From the NCBI RefSeq assembly GCF_009933255.1, contig NZ_MAEI01000011.1:48381-112380 (forward strand): a DNA stretch of 64,000 bases, written 5' to 3'. A program made the position numbers and the translations under genes. The stretch comes from Enterococcus diestrammenae. Its GTDB lineage: Bacteria > Bacillota > Bacilli > Lactobacillales > Enterococcaceae. The notes under the pieces were generated by a model. That model made no database searches and had not been told where the DNA came from. It saw only the letters and a program-made list of their open reading frames with translations. Shown here piece by piece: positions 26,695 to 35,841 of this stretch (positions are counted from its first letter, which is position 1; each line of letters opens with the position of its first letter).

Positions 26695-27801
26695 TTATTC
26701 TAAGAAATCTTTTAACTGTTTTGAACGGGATGGGTGACGCAGTTTCCGCAGAGCTTTGGCCTCAATCTGACGAATCCGTTCCCGAGTCACGCCGAAAACT
26801 TTTCCGACTTCTTCTAAGGTGCGAGTGCGCCCATCATCTAAACCAAAACGCAAGCGTAGCACATTTTCTTCCCGATCAGTCAAGGTGTCTAACACGTCTT
26901 CCAATTGTTCTTTTAGCAATTCATAAGCCGCATGGTCAGCAGGACTAGTAGCTTCTTGGTCTTCAATGAAATCTCCTAAGTGGGAATCATCTTCTTCCCC
27001 GATTGGCGTTTCCAAAGAGACAGGCTCTTGAGCGATTTTCAAGATTTCCCGAACTTTTTCAGTTGGCAAGTCCATTTCCGCCCCGATTTCTTCTGGTGTT
27101 GGTTCTCGACCTAAGTCTTGTAACAATTGACGTTGAATCCGAATCAATTTATTGATGGTTTCCACCATATGCACCGGAATCCGAATCGTTCGTGCTTGGT
27201 CAGCAATCGCCCGCGTAATTGCTTGACGAATCCACCAAGTCGCATAAGTCGAAAATTTGAATCCTTTGCGATAGTCGAATTTTTCGACAGCTTTCATCAA
27301 ACCCATATTTCCTTCTTGAATCAGATCCAAGAATTGCATCCCACGCCCAACATAACGTTTGGCAATGGAAACTACTAAACGTAGGTTTGCTTCCGCTAAT
27401 CGTTGTTTTGCTTCTTGATCGCCTTCTTCGATTTTCAAAGCCAAAGCGACTTCTTCTTCTGCTGTCAGCAATTGGACGCGACCGATTTCTTTCAAATACA
27501 TCCGAACTGGGTCATTGATTTTGACTCCCGTCGGTGCGGAGAGATCTTCATTTTTGACTTCAGCGGCTTTTTTTTCGTCTTTTTTGAGACTGTGAACGGA
27601 CGGTTCGCCATTTTCATCTACAACACTGATACCAGCGTCTTCTACTTTTTGAATCAGCTTATCCATGCCATCTGCATCCAGTGAATAAGGTGTGGCCAAT
27701 TGATTGGACAATTCGTCGTAAATCACTTGTCCTTTGGGTTTGTTTTCTTTGATAAAAGCAGCTACTGCCTTATCGTAGTCTTGTTTTGCTTCGTTAGCCA
27801 T
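26695..27801 (-). CDS. rpoD: RNA polymerase primary sigma factor SigA
   Basis: A 368-residue housekeeping sigma factor. Region 1.2 has [16 protein letters not shown]. Region 2 has [25 protein letters not shown] and the -10-reading [15 protein letters not shown]. Region 3 has HMVETINKL, and region 4 ends with the helix-turn-helix [23 protein letters not shown] that reads -35. The N-terminal acidic part is region 1.1. It follows dnaG by 18 bases, the conserved macromolecular synthesis operon. Confidence 0.97.
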   Translation of the reverse strand: MANEAKQDYDKAVAAFIKENKPKGQVIYDELSNQLATPYSLDADGMDKLIQKVEDAGISVVDENGEPSVHSLKKDEKKAAEVKNEDLSAPTGVKINDPVRMYLKEIGRVQLLTAEEEVALALKIEEGDQEAKQRLAEANLRLVVSIAKRYVGRGMQFLDLIQEGNMGLMKAVEKFDYRKGFKFSTYATWWIRQAITRAIADQARTIRIPVHMVETINKLIRIQRQLLQDLGREPTPEEIGAEMDLPTEKVREILKIAQEPVSLETPIGEEDDSHLGDFIEDQEATSPADHAAYELLKEQLEDVLDTLTDREENVLRLRFGLDDGRTRTLEEVGKVFGVTRERIRQIEAKALRKLRHPSRSKQLKDFLE

Positions 27802-27819
27802 AGTGTAAGAAGGCCCCCC

Positions 27820-29721
27820 TTAAAAAATGTCGGTTTGCTTCAATTGTTTCCTTAAATTTATAATCTCAACTGCCAACTCGAGTTCCCGTTGCGTGTTACC
27901 TACTCGCCCAGCTTCTTGCTGCCGAATTACTTTTTCATTGATTTCATCAGCTAATCTGGTTTTGTAGAGCACTCGCAGAAGGGCACGAATTTCCTGTTCC
28001 GTACTTTCTTCCGGCATCGTCAAGGTGGCAATATTGATGACTTTATTTTTGATTTCCTGATCTTCCAGGAAATCGAGAAAGGCGGCGACTTCAAAGGCTC
28101 CCCGACTTTCATAAAACTCAGTAAATAAACGGTAAATCTCCTGATAATCTTCGTGTAAAAAAACCAACTCTGCTTCTTGCAAACGATACAGCAAGCGTGG
28201 CTCTCCAAATAGCCGAAAGAGCAATTGTTGTTCTGCTCGCTCTCCTTGAGTCAAGGGACGCCTTGGGGTTTGTGGGGCATTGGCTTGTGATAGCCCAGCG
28301 TAACTGTCCCCCTCAAATTCCATTGGTGGAGGGGCATCGTAGGCGTAATCAGCCGTAGTTGGCGTCTGGCGGGTAGCAACACGAGTCGTTTTTTTTGCTT
28401 GCTTCAAACTTCGAAGCTGTTGTTGGAGCGTTTCTCGTTGGAGATGAAACTCATTGGCCAATTGGGTCAAATAATGATCTTGTTGAATCAATGAATCAAC
28501 CTTGGTCAACTCCTTCAGAACGGTTTCCACATAAGCCAACTGATCATTTTCGTTGGCAAGATTAAACTTGCGCCGATAATAATCCAGCTGAAAACTAAAA
28601 ATCGTCTCGCGGCCATGTTGCGCCAACTGTGCAAAAGCCTCACTACCAAATTTTTGGACGTATTCATCAGGGTCCAAGCCATCAGGTATGCGAATAATCG
28701 CCACTTTCATTGGACTGTTTTCTGTCACCAAACCAATTGCTCGTTGGGTTGCCTCAATCCCTGCATTGTCCCCATCGTAGCAGATGACCATCGTATCTGC
28801 CAAACGTTCCACTGCTGAAATCTGTTGCTGAGTCAGACTAGTTCCCATACTGGCAATGCCATTTTTGACACCTGCTTGCCATGCCGCAATCACATCCATA
28901 AACCCTTCAAATAAAAAGACGGTATTTTCTTTGCGAATCGGATTGCGAGCTTTATCAAAGTTGAAGAGAATCATCCGCTTGTTAAAGAGTTCTGTCTCTG
29001 GTGAGTTTAGATACTTTGGCTGATCCTCCCCAGGAAAAGCCGCTGTTGCAAAAAAACGACCCGAAAAACCAATCGTCTTCCCTTGCGGATTGCGTATGGG
29101 AAACATGATACGTTGATAAAACCGATCAGCAACCGAGGCATCATCTCGGACTACAAACAAGCCACTCTCAGGATACAACTGCCGGTCAAAGCCTTCATTC
29201 TGAAAAACCTGTTCCAAAAACTGCCGCTGATTTGGGGCAAAACCAATTCCAAAATCGCTAATCAACTCGTCACTAAGCCCTCGTTCATGAAGATAAGCCA
29301 ATGCTTGCTCCCCCACTGCCGTATTCACCAACATATGGTGATAAACCTCTTGTGCTTTTTCGTGTAAAGCGATGAGTTGGCGTTGTTGGGTATTGACGAC
29401 AGCCTCAGTTGAAGCTTCTCGATATTCTTGAGCCAAGGGGATATTTTCTAAATCGGCAACCTTAGCCACCGCTTCAGGAAAACTGATACCTTCGATTTCT
29501 TGCAAAAAACCAAAAACATTGCCACCTCGACCACAACCAAAGCAATGATAGAACTGCTTATCTTCTGCTACTGAAAATGAAGGTGTTTTTTCATTGTGAA
29601 ACGGACAGAGCCCTGAGTAATTTTTACCGGCTTTTTTCAGCTGAACATATTGACCCACGACATCAACGATATTGGCTTTTTCCCGGATTTCATCAATCAA
29701 CTGCTGGGGAATCCTTGCCAT
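27820..29721 (-). CDS. dnaG: DNA primase DnaG
   Basis: A 633-residue primase. The N-terminal zinc domain has CPFHNEKTPSF and YHCFGCGRGG. The TOPRIM core has LFEGFMDVIAAWQAGV and CYDGDNAG for metal binding. The C-terminal helicase-binding part (about 450-633) interacts with the replicative helicase. It synthesises RNA primers at the fork. The start is the ATG at 29721, with GGGAG eight bases upstream; six upstream in-frame codons are dropped. It begins the dnaG-rpoD operon from a promoter at 29863-29890. Confidence 0.96.
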   Translation of the reverse strand: MARIPQQLIDEIREKANIVDVVGQYVQLKKAGKNYSGLCPFHNEKTPSFSVAEDKQFYHCFGCGRGGNVFGFLQEIEGISFPEAVAKVADLENIPLAQEYREASTEAVVNTQQRQLIALHEKAQEVYHHMLVNTAVGEQALAYLHERGLSDELISDFGIGFAPNQRQFLEQVFQNEGFDRQLYPESGLFVVRDDASVADRFYQRIMFPIRNPQGKTIGFSGRFFATAAFPGEDQPKYLNSPETELFNKRMILFNFDKARNPIRKENTVFLFEGFMDVIAAWQAGVKNGIASMGTSLTQQQISAVERLADTMVICYDGDNAGIEATQRAIGLVTENSPMKVAIIRIPDGLDPDEYVQKFGSEAFAQLAQHGRETIFSFQLDYYRRKFNLANENDQLAYVETVLKELTKVDSLIQQDHYLTQLANEFHLQRETLQQQLRSLKQAKKTTRVATRQTPTTADYAYDAPPPMEFEGDSYAGLSQANAPQTPRRPLTQGERAEQQLLFRLFGEPRLLYRLQEAELVFLHEDYQEIYRLFTEFYESRGAFEVAAFLDFLEDQEIKNKVINIATLTMPEESTEQEIRALLRVLYKTRLADEINEKVIRQQEAGRVGNTQRELELAVEIINLRKQLKQTDIF

Positions 29722-29862
29722 ACGCCTCACTCCCTTCACAATCTGTTCAACAACTATCTATGGTACATGTTGTTATTGCAAATATAAGCGGTCCGTCGCG
29801 GTAAAAAATCGCACCAATAGACATCAGCGCGACCGTTAAAAAGACCTAATTATACATCATTT

Positions 29863-29890
29863 ATTGTAACATATTAAATTTGATTTTCAA
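29863..29890 (-). promoter_or_regulatory. SigA promoter of dnaG-rpoD
   Basis: TTGAAA and TACAAT with 16 bases between them on the minus strand, leaving a leader of about 130 bases. Inside the leader GTCGCG and CGCGAC can pair (29790-29840). Confidence 0.65.
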
Positions 29891-29920
29891 GTCTTTTGCA
29901 TAAGCTCTTTCATGTCAAAA

Positions 29921-29966
29921 ATAAAAGAGAACGTCGGCGATCATGAAAAATTCTTCGCAGACGTTC
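29921..29966 (-). terminator. Intrinsic terminator of the DUF368 gene
   Basis: Arms GAACGTC-GGCGA and TCGC-GACGTTC (one mismatch) with a long loop; the minus strand continues TCTTTTATTTTTG. Confidence 0.78.
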
Positions 29967-29972
29967 CAATGA

Positions 29973-30821
29973 TTATTTGTATTTTTCTTCCAAACGACTC
30001 ATCCAAGCCCCTAAAGCAATCCCAGCAAGGCATAACACCACGCAAGCTACATAGTTGCCAGCAGTAAAGCCACTGTAATCAGTCGGTACAATCATTACGG
30101 TGGAAGCAAAGACAATGCCCATAATAAAATGGAACAATTGCGGATAGGCTTTACTAAAGATGTAATCCATTACTTTGGATAAGCCTAAGACGCAGACAAT
30201 CCCGCCAATGCCGATGGGAATGATAATCCCGAAGTTCAACGTTTTAATTCCATCAGACATCGCTTTGTACATCCCCATATAAACGAGGAAGTTTGACGGA
30301 CTCAAACCCGGTACAATCATCCCCAACCCAATTAATGCCCCAGCAATAATCCAAGTAAAGAAGTTTTGATCCACATGGCTAAACAATGCTGAACCTTTCC
30401 ACAAGAACAGTAGCCCTGCCACAAAGCTGATCACTAAAATCAGGACATCACGATTGCTCCGTCCTTTCTTACCTGCTTCTTTCCAGAGAGCCGGGATGGT
30501 TCCCAAGATACATCCGACAAAAAACCACAAGACGATATTTTCATAGGTTCCTAAGGCGAAACTCACCACAAAGGATAAAAGGAAAACCCCCGTAACGCCC
30601 CCTAATCCGACAGGAATAAAGAAAAGGACGTTTTCTTTAAAATTGCGGGTAATATGAGCCAAAAAAGTAATAATCCGTTCATAAATCCCAAAAATTGCTG
30701 CCAAGGCCCCGCCACTGACCCCTGGTAAAATAAATCCCGAACCGATAAACATCCCTTTGACAAAACGCAAAAGCCAGTCTTTGCTCTGGTGTTTTTCTGT
30801 GTTTGCTATTTGCTTTTTCAT
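29973..30821 (-). CDS. DUF368 membrane protein, probable polyprenyl-phosphate transporter (PopT-like)
   Basis: A 282-residue polytopic membrane protein with about eight to nine hydrophobic segments. It carries the DUF368 signatures GSGFILPGVSGGALAAIFG and, in the second half, LGMIVPGLSPSNFLVYMG, an internal repeat of the same PGxS motif. DUF368 proteins have recently been implicated in recycling undecaprenyl phosphate across the membrane for cell wall synthesis. The start is taken as the ATG at 30821; a TTG nine bases upstream is an alternative. The next gene upstream is a cell-wall-type lysozyme-like protein. The assignment to transport is from family knowledge. Confidence 0.85.
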   Translation of the reverse strand: MKKQIANTEKHQSKDWLLRFVKGMFIGSGFILPGVSGGALAAIFGIYERIITFLAHITRNFKENVLFFIPVGLGGVTGVFLLSFVVSFALGTYENIVLWFFVGCILGTIPALWKEAGKKGRSNRDVLILVISFVAGLLFLWKGSALFSHVDQNFFTWIIAGALIGLGMIVPGLSPSNFLVYMGMYKAMSDGIKTLNFGIIIPIGIGGIVCVLGLSKVMDYIFSKAYPQLFHFIMGIVFASTVMIVPTDYSGFTAGNYVACVVLCLAGIALGAWMSRLEEKYK

Positions 30822-30888
30822 TAAACTCAAGCCACCTCTATTTCATTGCATATGCTACAGTGTACCACACCTGGTCTGTAGGGCAAAT

Positions 30889-31509
30889 TTAAAATAAAAA
30901 TTTCGTCATTTCAATTTTCCATTGATTCCATTGGACGATTTCCGAATAAAACAAGTTACCACCGTTATGATAAAGGTAGCCTCCGTTATACAACAAGGAA
31001 TGCAACCCCCAATAGCGATATTTCGATTGCTGATCATTGCCCAGTTGTGGCGATAAGACATCTCGTGAATAGCTCTCGGCAATTTTTTTGGTGTTTTTGC
31101 CGCCATTTTTTGCCACATAGTCAATATAGTCAAGGCCAAAATTATACGCTTGAATCGCGGTTGATTCATTACACCCCGCTTCATCGGCAGCTTTCAAGGC
31201 TTCCGCTAAAAAAGCGACCCCAGCATCGATAGAATCCGCTTCACTGCTGATTTGCCCAGCTTCCCCATAGCGACTTTCAGAACTTTGCATCAAATCTTCG
31301 TGACGACCCTTGGTTTCCGTAAAAATAATCGCCGAAATCAAATCCGTCTGGTCATCCACATCATATTTTTTGGCTGCTGTGGCAATCTCATCATCATATT
31401 GATGCACATCTTTTAATATCATGTAATTACGAAATCCCAAATAGACAGCTCCAACGATGAGGATTAAGAGCCCAAGTTTCAGAAGGATCTTACAAATTCG
31501 TTTTACCAA
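30889..31509 (-). CDS. Lysozyme-like (Pmp23-type) membrane-anchored protein
   Basis: A 206-residue protein with an N-terminal signal-anchor (about residues 8-28, ILLKLGLLILIVGAVYLGF) and an extracytoplasmic lysozyme-like domain. Visible elements are the glutamate in SAIIFTETKG, SSESRYGEAG, and AIQAYNFGLDYIDYVAKNGG, a pattern shared by the Lysozyme_like family including pneumococcal Pmp23. A muramidase or transglycosylase action on peptidoglycan is expected, with E in ETKG as the candidate catalytic residue. It is transcribed with or just before the DUF368 gene, 67 bases away. Confidence 0.83.
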   Translation of the reverse strand: MVKRICKILLKLGLLILIVGAVYLGFRNYMILKDVHQYDDEIATAAKKYDVDDQTDLISAIIFTETKGRHEDLMQSSESRYGEAGQISSEADSIDAGVAFLAEALKAADEAGCNESTAIQAYNFGLDYIDYVAKNGGKNTKKIAESYSRDVLSPQLGNDQQSKYRYWGLHSLLYNGGYLYHNGGNLFYSEIVQWNQWKIEMTKFLF

Positions 31510-31883
31510 GCGTTTAGCCTCCTAAACTTTTTGACCAGAATCATTTATCAGGCTACGGGATTTGCCATAAATTAGCCCTTACCGATAAAAAGGTCTTTTT
31601 TCATACTACTATTTTCAGTATTTCTTGACCAGAATCCCCGCAATTCTTTTTAGAAACTTAAACAAAACAGCTGTGTTGGCTTTGCTATGACAGTTTCATT
31701 TATTTCTCGTAAGCACAACAAAACGATTCATTGTTTGCAACATCAAAATGGCAGGTTACTCCCGGCTTTTATTTCTAGTCCATGAACTTTTTTGGGAACT
31801 TGAAATATTATCAGGCCTTCTCCTTCCATCCACAACAGGAGTGAAATTACTTCCGCCAAATTACTTGGATTGTAGTTAGCATG

Positions 31884-31917
31884 TGCCGGTCTAGCAACCG
31901 TCAACTTAATTACTACG
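31884..31917. repeat. Fragment of the dispersed intergenic repeat (31.9 kb)
   Basis: TGCCGGTCTAGCAACCGTCA with a following AATTACTACG resembles TGCCGGTCTAGCTACCGTCA at 43931. It is the shortest right-module fragment and lies between genes in tandem rather than convergent. Confidence 0.55.
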
Positions 31918-32028
31918 AAACTATAATTCAGCTTTTCCTAAAAATCAGTATCAGAGTAGATTTGCCTCCTAATTTTCGGTATGTTAGCTTTTTGATGCTT
32001 AAGTTTGTATAATTCCCTGATTTATTAG

Positions 32029-32066
32029 AAAAGAGCGTTGGTCTCACTCATACCAGCGCTCTTTTT
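32029..32066 (-). terminator. Intrinsic terminator of the flavin disulfide reductase gene
   Basis: Arms AAAAGAGCG and CGCTCTTTTT with an inner GGT/ACC pair; the minus strand gives CGCTCTTTTC. Confidence 0.78.
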
Positions 32067-32072
32067 ACATTT

Positions 32073-33404
32073 TTATTTTGCCACATTCCCCGCGATATTC
32101 AGGACATCCCATGTTCGGGCAAATGGTGGTGCGTACATCAAATCCAGTAAGCCTAAATCTTCAGTGGTGAGTTTTCCTGCAATAGCAGCCGCCAGTACAT
32201 CAATTCGCAAAGCTGCGCCATTCTCACCAGCAGTTTGGCCGCCTAAGAGCCGTCGTGTCCCTGCTTCGTAGATTAATTTTACCCGAATATCTTTTTGCCC
32301 AGGGTAGTAATCCGTTTGGTTCTTGTCATTGATCACAATCGTCTTATAAGCCAAACCCAACAATTGAGCTTCTTTTTCCGATAAACCTGTACGAGCCAAC
32401 TCCAAGGTCGTAAACTTCACGCCAGAAGTTCCCAACGTACCAGGATAGGTGGTAGTCCCACCGGCAATACTTTCCCCCGCTACCCGTCCTAACTTGTTGG
32501 CGCCAGTTGCTAGTGGCAAGTATTTATCTACACCAGAAACCAGATGTTTCACGGTAGCATTGTCCCCAGCAGCCCACACATCAGGGACGTTGGTCCGCCC
32601 TTGGTTATCGACAATCAAAGCCCCGTTTTTCAAGGTATCAAACTCAGCTCCCAAGAACTGATTGGCAGGGCGCACCCCGATGGCTACCAATACTAAATCC
32701 GTGGCATAACGCCCTTTATCTGTGACGACCGTTTCGACTCTTTCGTTACCAACAAACTCAGTGACAGCTTCATTCAAATGGACTTCGACGCCTACTTCGG
32801 CCATTTTTGCTTCCAAAAGTTCGGTTACTTCTGAATCAAAAGAGTCCTTCATCAAACGATCATCCAATTGGATTAGGCGAACCGTTTTCCCTTGATGGAG
32901 TAAGGCTTCCGTGAACTCGACACCGATAAAGCCGCCCCCTACCACCGTGATATGCTCAATCGTCGGATCAGCTAAGGCTTCTTTGACCCGAACGCCATCT
33001 GCCATCGTTTTTAAGGTATACAAATTTGCAAAGTCCGTTCTTGGTACCGGTGGCATGATTGCCGTCGAACCGGTAGCTACCATCAAGCGATCATAGTGGT
33101 CTACAAAATCCACTTGTGTCGTTAAATCACGGACAGTGACGATTTTCTTAGTTGTATCTACCGCCAAAACCTCGTGATGTAAAGCCACTTTAATGCCTTG
33201 CTTTTCAAAAGCTTCTTTGGAACGAGCGATCATTTGATGTTTATCAGCAAAATAATCCCCCACATAATAAGGCAGGCCGCAAGCTCCAAAACTGACTAAG
33301 TCGCCTTTTTCATAAATGACGACTTCTGGATCCTGGGCCATTTTTTGAACTTTAACTGCGGCACTGGTACCAGCTGCCGTCCCTCCAACGATGATCGTTT
33401 TCAT
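32073..33404 (-). CDS. CoA-disulfide reductase/NADH oxidase family flavoprotein
   Basis: A 443-residue FAD- and NAD(P)H-dependent enzyme. The FAD-binding VGGTAAGTSAAVK segment opens the protein. The single redox cysteine is C42 in SFGACGLPYYVGD. The NAD-binding motif is VVGGGFIGVEF, and a second FAD motif is VWAAGDNATV. A C-terminal dimerisation domain completes it. The one-cysteine architecture is shared by CoA-disulfide reductases, NADH oxidases and NADH peroxidases, so the electron acceptor (CoA-disulfide, O2 or H2O2) cannot be decided from sequence. It is probably monocistronic from a promoter near 33447-33476. Confidence 0.85.
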   Translation of the reverse strand: MKTIIVGGTAAGTSAAVKVQKMAQDPEVVIYEKGDLVSFGACGLPYYVGDYFADKHQMIARSKEAFEKQGIKVALHHEVLAVDTTKKIVTVRDLTTQVDFVDHYDRLMVATGSTAIMPPVPRTDFANLYTLKTMADGVRVKEALADPTIEHITVVGGGFIGVEFTEALLHQGKTVRLIQLDDRLMKDSFDSEVTELLEAKMAEVGVEVHLNEAVTEFVGNERVETVVTDKGRYATDLVLVAIGVRPANQFLGAEFDTLKNGALIVDNQGRTNVPDVWAAGDNATVKHLVSGVDKYLPLATGANKLGRVAGESIAGGTTTYPGTLGTSGVKFTTLELARTGLSEKEAQLLGLAYKTIVINDKNQTDYYPGQKDIRVKLIYEAGTRRLLGGQTAGENGAALRIDVLAAAIAGKLTTEDLGLLDLMYAPPFARTWDVLNIAGNVAK

Positions 33405-33446
33405 ATTTGCACCTGCTTTTCATATTGTTCTTGCTTCGTCACTTTC

Positions 33447-33476
33447 ATTTTACACATTACCAGCATAATCTGCCAA
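33447..33476 (-). promoter_or_regulatory. Probable SigA promoter of the flavoprotein gene
   Basis: TTGGCA and TAAAAT with an 18-base spacer on the minus strand, with a TG just before the -10. It lies about 45 bases from the start codon. Confidence 0.5.
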
Positions 33477-33796
33477 AAAACTGTTTTTACCTTCTTGGGA
33501 AAATCCTCCCGTCACCCTAGTTTTGTCGCCAATTACTTTTTCATAAGGTAATGATTGCTGGCAATAATCTAACTGTGGAAGATATCCAATCCTAGGTTGA
33601 ACTATTCATGGGGACACCCATGGCTACAAAAATACGCTGCCCTAACATCTTTATAAGCAATTGCCGGTCTCACGCCAGCCAATCTATCGCGATCGAAGGC
33701 ATATCACTTTTTTCGTAACCTTTAGATTTCGACATGCTTAACAATGTCTTCTTAAAATAGACTTTTGAGCATTTAAACCCATCTAGGGCCGCGACG

Positions 33797-33833
33797 AAAA
33801 AAGGCCGCAATCCAATAAAAGACTGCGGTCTTT
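33797..33833 (-). terminator. Intrinsic terminator of tuf
   Basis: Minus-strand arms AAAGACCGCA and TGCGGCCTTTTTT with GTC/ATC-type inner pairs, ending in a T-run. Confidence 0.82.
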
Positions 33834-33843
33834 AAAAGACTTG

Positions 33844-35031
33844 TTAAGCTTCGATATCGGTAACCATCCCTGAACCGACTGTTCGGCCACCTTCACGAAT
33901 TGAGAAGGTTGTACCTTGTTCAACGGCGATTGGATGAATCAATTCGACTTCAATCGTAACATTGTCTCCAGGCATTACCATTTCAGTGCCTTCAGGTAAA
34001 GTAATTGAACCGGTAACGTCTGTCGTGTGGAAGTAAAATTGTGGACGATAGTTATTGAAGAATGGCGTATGACGACCCCCTTCTTCTTTCGTCAAAATGT
34101 ACACTTCCCCTTTAAACTTGGTGTGAGGAGTGATGGAACCTGGTTTTGCCAAAACTTGGCCCCGTTCGATTTCTTCACGACCAACGCCACGAAGCAAGAC
34201 ACCGACGTTATCGCCAGCTTCCCCAAAGTCCAAAGTTTTACGGAACATTTCCAAACCGGTAACCACTGCTTTTTGAGTTTCAGGTTTAATGCCGACGATT
34301 TCGACTTCTTCACCGACTTTCACCATCCCCCGTTCGATACGCCCGGAAGCTACGGTCCCACGACCAGTAATAGTGAAAACATCTTCCACTGGCATCAAGA
34401 ATGGTTTATCCGTATCACGAACTGGTGTTGGAATGTATTCATCGACAGTGTCCATCAATTCCATGATGACTTTTTCTTGTTCGGGATCCCCTTCAAGGGC
34501 TTTTAGAGCGGAACCTTTGATGACAGGAATATCGTCACCAGCAAAGCCATATTCACTCAACAATTCACGAACTTCCATTTCAACTAAATCTAAAAGTTCA
34601 TCATCATCCACCAGATCAACTTTATTCAAGAAGACGATAATATCTTTAACCCCGACTTGACGAGCCAACAAAATGTGTTCACGAGTTTGTGGCATTGGAC
34701 CATCCGTTGCCGAAACGACTAGGATGGCACCATCCATTTGGGCTGCCCCGGTAATCATGTTCTTCACATAATCAGCGTGCCCTGGTGCATCGATATGAGC
34801 GTAGTGACGTTTTCCTGTTTCGTATTCAACATGGGCCGTATTGATCGTAATCCCACGTTCCCGTTCTTCTGGTGCTGCATCAATGGCTGCATAATCTTGG
34901 GCATTGGCCAAACCCTTTTTCGCCAAAACCGTAGTAATCGCTGCGGTCAAGGTTGTTTTCCCGTGGTCCACGTGACCAATCGTCCCGATATTTACGTGTG
35001 GTTTACTTCTATCGTAATGTTCTTTTGCCAT
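33844..35031 (-). CDS. tuf: Translation elongation factor Tu
   Basis: A 395-residue GTPase that delivers aminoacyl-tRNA. The G1 motif GHVDHGKT (residues 18-25) is followed by the switch region [32 protein letters not shown] (G3), NKVDLVDD (G4) and GSALKALEG (G5), then the two beta-barrel domains. The start is the ATG at 35031 with GGAGGG upstream, giving [10 protein letters not shown]. It stands alone rather than next to fus, as usual in enterococci and lactobacilli, and has its own strong promoter. Confidence 0.98.
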   Translation of the reverse strand: MAKEHYDRSKPHVNIGTIGHVDHGKTTLTAAITTVLAKKGLANAQDYAAIDAAPEERERGITINTAHVEYETGKRHYAHIDAPGHADYVKNMITGAAQMDGAILVVSATDGPMPQTREHILLARQVGVKDIIVFLNKVDLVDDDELLDLVEMEVRELLSEYGFAGDDIPVIKGSALKALEGDPEQEKVIMELMDTVDEYIPTPVRDTDKPFLMPVEDVFTITGRGTVASGRIERGMVKVGEEVEIVGIKPETQKAVVTGLEMFRKTLDFGEAGDNVGVLLRGVGREEIERGQVLAKPGSITPHTKFKGEVYILTKEEGGRHTPFFNNYRPQFYFHTTDVTGSITLPEGTEMVMPGDNVTIEVELIHPIAVEQGTTFSIREGGRTVGSGMVTDIEA

Positions 35032-35379
35032 AATAGATCCCTCCAATATAATGTCTGCTTACAAGTGATTGGCAGTGCTTGAAAGCTTGTAGGGTCAAGG
35101 TTAGTTGGCTCTCAACAGTTTCAATTATAGACCTGACACCAGTCCTTGTAAAAAATTTACACTCGAACGCTTACTTTTTGTTAGTTTCGAATCTGACTTT
35201 ATTATAGGTCAAATTTGATCAAAGTCAAAAATTTTGTCTCGCATAAGGATCCTCGTGTCAGCAAACTAGATTTCCGACTATTTTGAGAGGCCTCTATGGC
35301 ATTTTCTTCCCTTGGATAAGGTATAATCAACATAGAGTGGATCAAATGAACTTAAGACCAAGATAAATGAGGTGGCGTT
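35032..35379. other. tuf leader and divergent yxeA upstream region
   Basis: About 350 bases with the tuf promoter at 35201-35228, a 160-base tuf leader, and a TATAAT at 35322-35327 suitable as the -10 for yxeA in the opposite direction. No open frame is supported. Confidence 0.6.
35201..35228 (-). promoter_or_regulatory. SigA promoter of tuf
   Basis: TTGACT and TATAAT with 16 bases between. The spacer contains the palindrome TTTGATCAAA. The leader to the tuf start is about 160 bases. Confidence 0.75.
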
Positions 35380-35718
35380 TTGAAAAAATGGTTTATTGGC
35401 TTCATCGTCCTAGCAGTTTTTTGCGCTGGAAGTTACTATACTTACCAGTACTTTTATGGTGGCAATGAGTTTTATACCCGCATCACAACCACCGGAGAAA
35501 AATCCGGAACTGGAGATGATACCCACTATCACTATCAACAACCTGCTTATGATGACCAAGGAGATGCAATTACGATTGAGCTGAATGAATATCGTAGTCA
35601 GCCACTACGACAGGGAGCTTACTTAAAACTTTTAGTCAATCCTCGAAAAAATGTCCTCAGTTGGGATGAAGTCCCTGTTGAAGAAGTACCACAAAAAGCG
35701 CTAGATCAATTGGAATGA
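35380..35718 (+). CDS. YxeA family (DUF1093) exported protein
   Basis: A 112-residue small exported protein. The N-terminal hydrophobic segment (about 4-22, FIGFIVLAVFCAGSYYTY) may be a signal or anchor. The rest matches the YxeA beta-barrel family: GNEFYTRIT, the tyrosine-rich linker, GAYLKLLVN and WDEVPVEEVPQKALDQL at the end. Function is unknown; B. subtilis yxeA sits near an ABC transporter and two-component genes, a context not repeated here. The start is TTG behind GAGGTGG. It is convergent with the nucleoid-associated protein gene. Confidence 0.82.
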   Translation: MKKWFIGFIVLAVFCAGSYYTYQYFYGGNEFYTRITTTGEKSGTGDDTHYHYQQPAYDDQGDAITIELNEYRSQPLRQGAYLKLLVNPRKNVLSWDEVPVEEVPQKALDQLE

Positions 35719-35771
35719 TTGATATAAGAGAAATACTGAAAGACTTCGTGAATCCACCGATGATTAGACTT

Positions 35772-35826
35772 AAAAAGGTTCAGCCGACGTGTTTGACGAA
35801 GAAACACGCTGGCTAAACCTTTTTTT
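35772..35826 (+). terminator. Bidirectional terminator between yxeA and the NdpA-like gene
   Basis: Arms AAAAAGGTT-AGCC-CGTGTTT and AAACACG-GGCT-AACCTTTTT, with short internal bulges, followed by seven T on the plus strand. Confidence 0.85.
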
Positions 35827-35841
35827 GTTTTAACATATTTC

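Larger units (their letters stand above)
31510..32072. other. Non-coding gap with a partial dispersed repeat
   Basis: About 560 bases without a supported gene. A partial copy of the right module (31884-31917, GCCGGTCTAGCAACCGTCAA) resembles 43931-43960. The terminator of the next gene is at 32029-32066. The rest shows no recognised signal. Confidence 0.6.
33405..33843. other. Non-coding gap upstream of the flavoprotein and after tuf
   Basis: About 440 bases. It holds the flavoprotein promoter (33447-33476) and the tuf terminator (33797-33833). The middle (33560-33780) shows no supported feature. Confidence 0.6.
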
